A stretch of 64,000 nucleotides of DNA, from assembly GCF_900107965.1 (NCBI RefSeq), contig NZ_FNVU01000001.1:868001-932000 (forward strand), given 5' to 3'. This document shows positions 59,886-64,000 of this stretch, piece after piece. Source of the stretch: Actinacidiphila yanglinensis. GTDB lineage: Bacteria; Actinomycetota; Actinomycetes; Streptomycetales; Streptomycetaceae. The position numbers were made by a program, and so were the translations under genes. Within the stretch, counting starts at the first letter, position 1; each line of letters opens with the position of its first letter. The notes under the pieces are model-generated. The model did no database searches and was not told the DNA's origin. It saw only the letters and a list, made by a program, of their open reading frames with translations.

Positions 59886-60522
59886 CAACGCGATCAGGGT
59901 GCTGCTCGTGGACGACCACCAGGTGGTCCGCCGCGGCCTGCGGACCTTCCTCGAGGTCCAGGGCGACATCGAGGTCGTCGGCGAGGCCGGCGACGGCGAC
60001 GAAGGGGTGGCCCGCGCCCTGGAGCTGCGCCCCGACGTGATCCTGATGGACGTCAAGATGCCCGGCACCGACGGCATCGAGGCCCTCCGGCTGCTGCACG
60101 AGGCGGAGAGCCCCGCCCGGGTCCTGATCGTGACCAGCTTCACCGAGAAGCGCACCGTCGTCCCCGCGCTGCGGGCCGGCGCCGCGGGGTACGTCTACAA
60201 GGACGTCGACCCGGTCGCGCTCGCGGACGCGATCCGCTCGGTGCACGCCGGGCACGTCCTGCTCCAGCCCGAGGTGGCCGGGGCGCTGCTCGCCCGGGAC
60301 GAACCCGCCCATGGCACCGGTCGCGGCAACGCCCTGACCGACCGCGAACGCGAGGTCCTCGGCCTGATCGCCGACGGACGCTCCAACCGCGAGATCGCCC
60401 GCGCCCTGGTGCTCTCCGAGAAGACCGTGAAGACCCACGTGTCGAACATCCTCATGAAGCTCGACCTCGCCGACCGTACGCAGGCCGCCTTGTGGGCGGT
60501 GCGCAACGGCGTGGGCGGCTGA
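59878..60522 (+). CDS. NarL/LuxR-type response regulator
   Basis: Predicted 214-residue DNA-binding response regulator. The receiver has the acidic pair Asp12-Asp13 in [10 protein letters not shown], phosphoacceptor Asp58 in ILMDVKMPG, Thr/Ser in IVTSFT and Lys in GYVYKDVDP. The C-terminal LuxR helix-turn-helix is [40 protein letters not shown]. The GTG start overlaps the kinase stop by 8 bp, so the pair is translationally coupled. chpE lies next on the same strand (178 bp away) and is a possible target. Confidence 0.94.
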   Translation: MADNAIRVLLVDDHQVVRRGLRTFLEVQGDIEVVGEAGDGDEGVARALELRPDVILMDVKMPGTDGIEALRLLHEAESPARVLIVTSFTEKRTVVPALRAGAAGYVYKDVDPVALADAIRSVHAGHVLLQPEVAGALLARDEPAHGTGRGNALTDREREVLGLIADGRSNREIARALVLSEKTVKTHVSNILMKLDLADRTQAALWAVRNGVGG

Positions 60523-60699
60523 AGCGCGCTCCGCCGCGGGCGCCGAGGCGCCACGCCCGTACACCCGCGCTTGGCGGAGTGAGATTCATACTGTCGGGTG
60601 TATGTCTCCCGGGTCGCGCATCCGAAGTCTCGGCGATCCGTTCTGCATGGCGTGCCGCGGCGGATGGCCGCGGTGCGTCCCGCAAGGAGGAAGTTCCCA

Positions 60700-60939
60700 G
60701 TGAAGAACCTGAAGAAGGCCGCGACCATCACCTTCGTGGCAGGTGGCATCATCGCCGCCGGTGCCGGTGCGGCCTCGGCCAGCTCGGGCGCTGAGGGTGC
60801 CGCCGTGAAGTCCCCGGGTGTCATCTCCGGCAACGTCGCGGAGGTCCCGGTGCACGTGCCGGTCAACGTGACGGGCGACACGATCAACGTGATCGGCCTG
60901 CTCAACCCGGCCTTCGGCGACACCAGCGCCAACATGTGA
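60700..60939 (+). CDS. chpE: Short chaplin (ChpE-like)
   Basis: Predicted 79-residue secreted hydrophobic surface protein. A signal peptide (KNLKKAATITFVAGGIIAAGAGAASAS) is followed by one chaplin domain: SPGVISGN, VPVHVPVNVTGDTINVIGLLNPAFGD. Short chaplins self-assemble into amyloid-like sheets that let aerial hyphae break surface tension. In this copy the usual VxGNxxNVIG reads VTGDTINVIG and the end is LNPAFGDTSANM rather than LNPAFGN. No Cys pair, as in ChpE and other Cys-less chaplins. GTG 60700 with AAGGAGG upstream. A TACTGT -10 candidate lies at 60589-60594. Confidence 0.92.
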   Translation: MKNLKKAATITFVAGGIIAAGAGAASASSGAEGAAVKSPGVISGNVAEVPVHVPVNVTGDTINVIGLLNPAFGDTSANM

Positions 60940-60974
60940 CACCGGCTGCCGTCCGCAACCGGGCGGCGCCACCC

Positions 60975-61019
60975 GCGGGCCCCGCAGCCGACGTCCCCGT
61001 ACGTCGCCGCGGGGCCCGC
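60975..61019. terminator. Hairpin terminator after chpE
   Basis: GCGGGCCCCGC (60975-60985) and GCGGGGCCCGC (61009-61019) form a perfect 11-bp stem enclosing a second ACGT-rich dyad. It lies between chpE and the convergent gene ending at 61080. Confidence 0.7.
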
Positions 61020-61079
61020 GCGTCGGTGACGGGGCCGGCGTGGTGGCCGCCCCGGACCCGGAGCGGCCGACGCACACCG

Positions 61080-61862
61080 TCACGGCCGGCGCCTCTCCGC
61101 CTCCTCCACGTACGCGTTGTACGCCGCGACCTGCGCGCGGCGGGCGGTCCGCTCCACCGGCCGCAGCAACTCCGCGCGGGTCGCGATCTGCGAGGCGCTC
61201 ACCGCCCCGCCGTGCCCGTCGGACGCTATCGACACCAGCGCCGCCACCCGCTGCGCGAGCTCCAGCACCCGCACCGCGCGCGGCGGGTAGCCCGGCGCCA
61301 GCACCTCCCGGCCGCGTTCGGCCCGCGCCCGGTACGCGTCCAGCGCCGCCTGGGCGGCCGGACCCGCGCCGGCCACGTCCAGCTGCGCCAGCGCGTCGGT
61401 GGCGTCACGCAGCGCCTCCGCCAGTTCCCGCTCCGCCTCGCCGAGCGAGGGCACGTCGGCCGGCGGTGCGTCCCGTACCGGCAGGCACTGCCACTCCACG
61501 TGCAGATCGCCGGCCGGTCCGGCCTCGTGGACCTCCGGCACGAGGCCGACGAAGAGCGCGCCCACCGTCAGCACCGCCTCACCGGCCGCCATCGCACGGG
61601 CGTTGAACTCCGGCGGGCCACTCAGCCCCAACGGGTGCCCGGACACCGGCAGTGCCAGCCGCAGGCCGGTGACACCCAGCGCCCGGAGCCTGCCGAGCGC
61701 GAGGGTCAGCCCGACCGGTGCCGGTTCGCCCGGCAGTCCGGCGACGCGGTGCACCGCGTCCCCGGCCGCGATCCGCTCAGCAACGTCATCAGGGGCGGCA
61801 AGTCCGGCAAGCAGGGCATTTCCCCACGCCGCCAGCCGTCCTGAACGAGGTTCATCAAGCAT
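61080..61862 (-). CDS. Conserved protein of unknown function
   Basis: Predicted 260-residue soluble protein, not recognised. It starts MLDEPRSGRLAAWGNALLAG and contains a beta-rich middle part (GLTLALGRLRALGVTGLRLALPVSGHPLGLSGPPEFNARAMAAGEAVLTVG) and a helical C-terminal half with Arg-rich helices. It is a streptomycete-type conserved protein by context. TAGGCT lies 6 nt before the ATG at 61862, so it may be leaderless. It is divergent from an ABC ATPase gene. Confidence 0.65.
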   Translation of the reverse strand: MLDEPRSGRLAAWGNALLAGLAAPDDVAERIAAGDAVHRVAGLPGEPAPVGLTLALGRLRALGVTGLRLALPVSGHPLGLSGPPEFNARAMAAGEAVLTVGALFVGLVPEVHEAGPAGDLHVEWQCLPVRDAPPADVPSLGEAERELAEALRDATDALAQLDVAGAGPAAQAALDAYRARAERGREVLAPGYPPRAVRVLELAQRVAALVSIASDGHGGAVSASQIATRAELLRPVERTARRAQVAAYNAYVEEAERRRP

Positions 61863-61995
61863 GCCCCCAGCCTATGGACTGGACCCGTCGCGCGGTGGCG
61901 TAAGTTTTCCCCGGGGGTTGTTCCTTCCGGCCCGTGCCGATCCCGGCACACCGACATGCCGAGACTGCCGAGATGCAATGGGAGACAACGCGCTC

Positions 61996-62787
61996 ATGAG
62001 CGATGTGCTGGAGCTGGTGGACGTATCCGTGGTCCGCGACGGACGGGCTCTGGTCGACGAGGTCTCCTGGTCGGTCGCCGAGGGGGAGCGGTGGGTCATC
62101 CTCGGGCCCAACGGCGCCGGGAAGACCACCCTGCTGAGCGTCGCCTCCAGCTACCTCTTCCCGAGCACGGGCACCGTGCAGATCCTCGGCGAGAAGCTCG
62201 GCAGCGTCGACGTCTTCGACCTGCGGCCGCGGATCGGCATGGCCGGCGCCGCCATGGCCGAGAAGATGCCGCGCCGCCAGACCGTCCTGGAGACCGTGCT
62301 CACCGCCGCCTACGGGATGACCGCCACCTGGCACGAGGGGTACGAGCAGGTCGACGAGGAGCGCGCCCGCGCCTTCCTCGACCGGCTCGGCATGACCGAG
62401 TTCCTCGACCGCAAGTTCGGCACCCTCTCCGAGGGCGAGCGCAAGCGCACCCTGATCGCCCGCGCGATGATGGCCGACCCCGAGCTGCTGCTGCTCGACG
62501 AGCCCGCGGCCGGCCTCGACCTCGGCGGCCGCGAGGACCTGGTCCGGCGGCTCGGCCGGCTCGCCCGCGACCCGATCGCGCCCTCCATGATCATGGTGAC
62601 CCACCACGTCGAGGAGATCGCACCCGGCTTCACCCACGTGCTGATGATCCGCCAGGGCAAGGTGATCGCGGCCGGTCCGCTGGAGACCGAACTCAGCTCC
62701 CGGAACCTGTCCCGCTGCTTCGGCCTCCCGCTCGTCGTCGAGCGCCGCGGCGACCGCTGGACCGCCGCCGGGCTGCCGCTGAAGTAG
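61996..62787 (+). CDS. ABC transporter ATP-binding protein
   Basis: Predicted 263-residue single ABC ATPase. Walker A is LGPNGAGKTTLLSVASSYL, the signature LSEGERKRTLIARAMM, Walker B LLLLDEPAAGLDLGG, and the switch His is in VTHHVEEIAPGFTHVLMI. No permease gene is next to it; homologues with the same ends (ELVDVSVVRDGRALVDEVSWSV and SSRNLSRCFGLPLVVERR) occur alone in streptomycetes. I start at the ATG at 61996; an in-frame ATG at 61978 would add six residues. Confidence 0.88.
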   Translation: MSDVLELVDVSVVRDGRALVDEVSWSVAEGERWVILGPNGAGKTTLLSVASSYLFPSTGTVQILGEKLGSVDVFDLRPRIGMAGAAMAEKMPRRQTVLETVLTAAYGMTATWHEGYEQVDEERARAFLDRLGMTEFLDRKFGTLSEGERKRTLIARAMMADPELLLLDEPAAGLDLGGREDLVRRLGRLARDPIAPSMIMVTHHVEEIAPGFTHVLMIRQGKVIAAGPLETELSSRNLSRCFGLPLVVERRGDRWTAAGLPLK

Positions 62788-62841
62788 TCGCCCCGCCTGC
62801 GCCCTGCCGCAACCGGGGTGCGTACGCCTACGATTGGCGTC

Positions 62842-63264
62842 GTGGACGCATGGGTGTGGTGGTTGGTGGCCGCGGCGGGACTGGGCATCCCGCTGGTGAT
62901 CACGGCGATGCCCGAGTTCGGCATGTTCGCGGTCGGGGCGATCGGCGGAGCGGTCACCGCGGGTCTCGGCGGCGGGATCGTCGTCCAGGTCGTCGTCTTC
63001 GTCCTGGTCTCCGTGGCGCTGCTCGTCTTCGTCCGGCCGCTCGCGTACCGCAACCGCCAGCGCCCCGACCAGCGCAGCGGCGTCGAAGCCCTCAAGGGCA
63101 AGCAGGCCGTCGTGCTCGAACGGGTGGACGGCGGCGCGGGCGGCAGGATCAAGCTCGCCGGGGAGATCTGGTCGGCCCGCTCCCTGGAGCACGACCGCGT
63201 CTTCGACCCCGGCCAGCACGTGGACGTGGTCGAGATCGACGGAGCCACCGCCGTCGTCATGTAG
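62842..63264 (+). CDS. NfeD-like membrane protein
   Basis: Predicted 140-residue protein with two to three membrane helices (VWWLVAAAGLGIPLVITAM, FGMFAVGAIGGAVTAGLGGGIVVQVVVFVLVSVALLVFV). A C-terminal OB-fold domain follows (ALKGKQAVVLERVDGGAGGRIKLAGEIWSARS, VVEIDGATAVV), the short NfeD form. NfeD proteins partner with SPFH/stomatin proteins, one of which starts 232 bp downstream. A GTG start at 62842 is chosen; TACGAT ends 7 nt upstream, suggesting a leaderless message. Confidence 0.9.
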   Translation: MDAWVWWLVAAAGLGIPLVITAMPEFGMFAVGAIGGAVTAGLGGGIVVQVVVFVLVSVALLVFVRPLAYRNRQRPDQRSGVEALKGKQAVVLERVDGGAGGRIKLAGEIWSARSLEHDRVFDPGQHVDVVEIDGATAVVM

Positions 63265-63496
63265 ACGGCCCACCCGGCAGCCGAAGCCGTCCCGCAACCG
63301 GAGCCGTTCGACTGCCGAAGCCGGCCGACAACCGAAGAGCAGTACCGCGGATCAGCGCACCCCGCTGCCAACAGGCCGCCGCGCACCGGGAATTCGCCGA
63401 ACCGACCCGCAACACGCCTACTGTCTGCGACAATTGATCATGTCAGATCACTGGTAGACCCTGCTCCATCCGCACTCAACCGGCGCCGGAGTGACC

Positions 63497-64000
63497 ATGC
63501 AGCCCATCATCATCGTCCTCATCATCCTGGTGGTGCTCGTCTTCATCGCGCTGATCAGGACGGTCCAGGTCATCCCGCAGGCCAGCGCCGCCATCGTCGA
63601 GCGCTTCGGCCGCTACACCCGAACCCTCAGCGCCGGACTGAACATCGTCGTCCCCTTCATCGACACCATCCGCAACCGCATCGACCTGCGCGAGCAGGTC
63701 GTGCCGTTCCCCCCGCAGCCGGTGATCACCCAGGACAACCTGGTGGTGAACATCGACACGGTCATCTACTACCAGGTCACCGACGCCCGGGCCGCCACGT
63801 ACGAAGTCGCCAGCTACATCCAGGCGATCGAGCAGCTCACCGTCACCACGCTGCGCAACATCATCGGCGGCATGGACCTGGAGCGCACCCTGACCTCCCG
63901 CGAGGAGATCAACGCGGCGCTGCGCGGTGTCCTCGACGAGGCCACCGGCAAGTGGGGCATCCGCGTCAACCGCGTCGAGCTCAAGGCGATCGAGCCGCCC
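63497..64000 (+). CDS. SPFH/stomatin-like protein (QmcA type), 3' end outside the window
   Basis: The first 168 codons are present. The N-terminal membrane helix (IIIVLIILVVLVFIALI) is followed by the SPFH/Band 7 domain: TVQVIPQASAAIVERFGRYTRTLSAGLNIVVPFIDTIRNRIDLREQVVPFPPQPVITQDNLVVNIDTVIYYQVTD, with TLRNIIGGMDLERTLTSREEIN later. The ATG at 63497 follows GGAG; a GTG two codons earlier is possible. With the NfeD gene upstream this makes the usual membrane microdomain pair. It is cut off by the end of the window. Confidence 0.92.
   Translation, partial: MQPIIIVLIILVVLVFIALIRTVQVIPQASAAIVERFGRYTRTLSAGLNIVVPFIDTIRNRIDLREQVVPFPPQPVITQDNLVVNIDTVIYYQVTDARAATYEVASYIQAIEQLTVTTLRNIIGGMDLERTLTSREEINAALRGVLDEATGKWGIRVNRVELKAIEPP

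Overview
The window looks like a piece of a Streptomyces-type chromosome (Streptomycetaceae; Streptomyces, Kitasatospora or a close genus). The evidence is very high GC with strong GC3 bias, many GTG starts, GTGA/ATGA stop-start overlaps, and lineage-marker genes: a short chaplin (chpE-like), an LAETG-anchored surface protein of the SCO1860 family, the small GATC-binding nucleoid protein Gbn, an SGM_5486-family micro-protein and an Asp23/AmaP cluster. Gene order resembles, from memory, S. coelicolor around SCO1797-SCO1860 read backwards. This is conserved core chromosome; I see no prophage, insertion sequence, rRNA, tRNA or CRISPR array.

Layout. 1-8.1 kb: a truncated DUF488 gene, an MFS exporter divergent from a GlxA/AdpA-like AraC regulator, a secreted SGNH hydrolase, an amidohydrolase, a DUF4865 gene behind a TetR-like operator, and a sortase-anchored protein. 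8.2-11.4 kb: a Ser/Thr kinase fused through one membrane segment to an extracellular family-5 oligopeptide-binding domain. 11.4-19.8 kb: a cobalamin operon on the minus strand (riboswitch, 17-codon leader ORF, cobD, cobQ, chelatase I/D fusion, cobO, cobB, cobE-cobC fusion). No cobN lies where I would expect it. 20.3-21.8 kb: a Pit phosphate transporter with PHO boxes and a small membrane partner. 21.9-27.6 kb: FAD oxidoreductase, class II aldolase, alpha/beta hydrolase, an uncharacterised protein and a VOC protein. 27.7-31.1 kb: an ABC-F ATPase behind a leaderless 7-codon leader peptide, gbn with GATC motifs upstream, and an enoyl-CoA hydratase. 31.1-34.6 kb: Asp23/AmaP envelope-stress cluster. 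34.6-45.4 kb: GH15 glucosidase, exonuclease-BRCT protein, membrane hydroxylase, moaA, several small genes, kptA and tldE-tldD. 45.9-49.7 kb: fabG-fabI, then a GntR/MFS pair sharing one operator-promoter, and an SGM_5486 protein. 49.9-56.3 kb: a small membrane protein, SixA-like phosphatase, SerB, an FHA-FHA-ABC transporter and a transglycosylase. 56.6-61.9 kb: queA, an SDR with an AT-rich internal insertion, a GAF histidine kinase/response regulator pair, chpE and an unknown. 62-64 kb: ABC ATPase, NfeD-like protein and a truncated SPFH protein.

Themes. Signalling is prominent: the kinase-receptor fusion, an FHA-ABC transporter of the type that Ser/Thr kinases control, and a two-component pair beside a chaplin gene. 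Many starts have a TANNNT- or CANNNT-like -10 element 6-7 nt upstream, as expected for leaderless transcripts. Three intergenic regions (4.3-4.8, 19.9-20.1, 24.1-24.5 kb) share one non-coding repeat family; at 24.2-24.5 kb it forms a nested inverted-repeat element of about 340 bp. Locus-number comparisons are from memory, not from a search.
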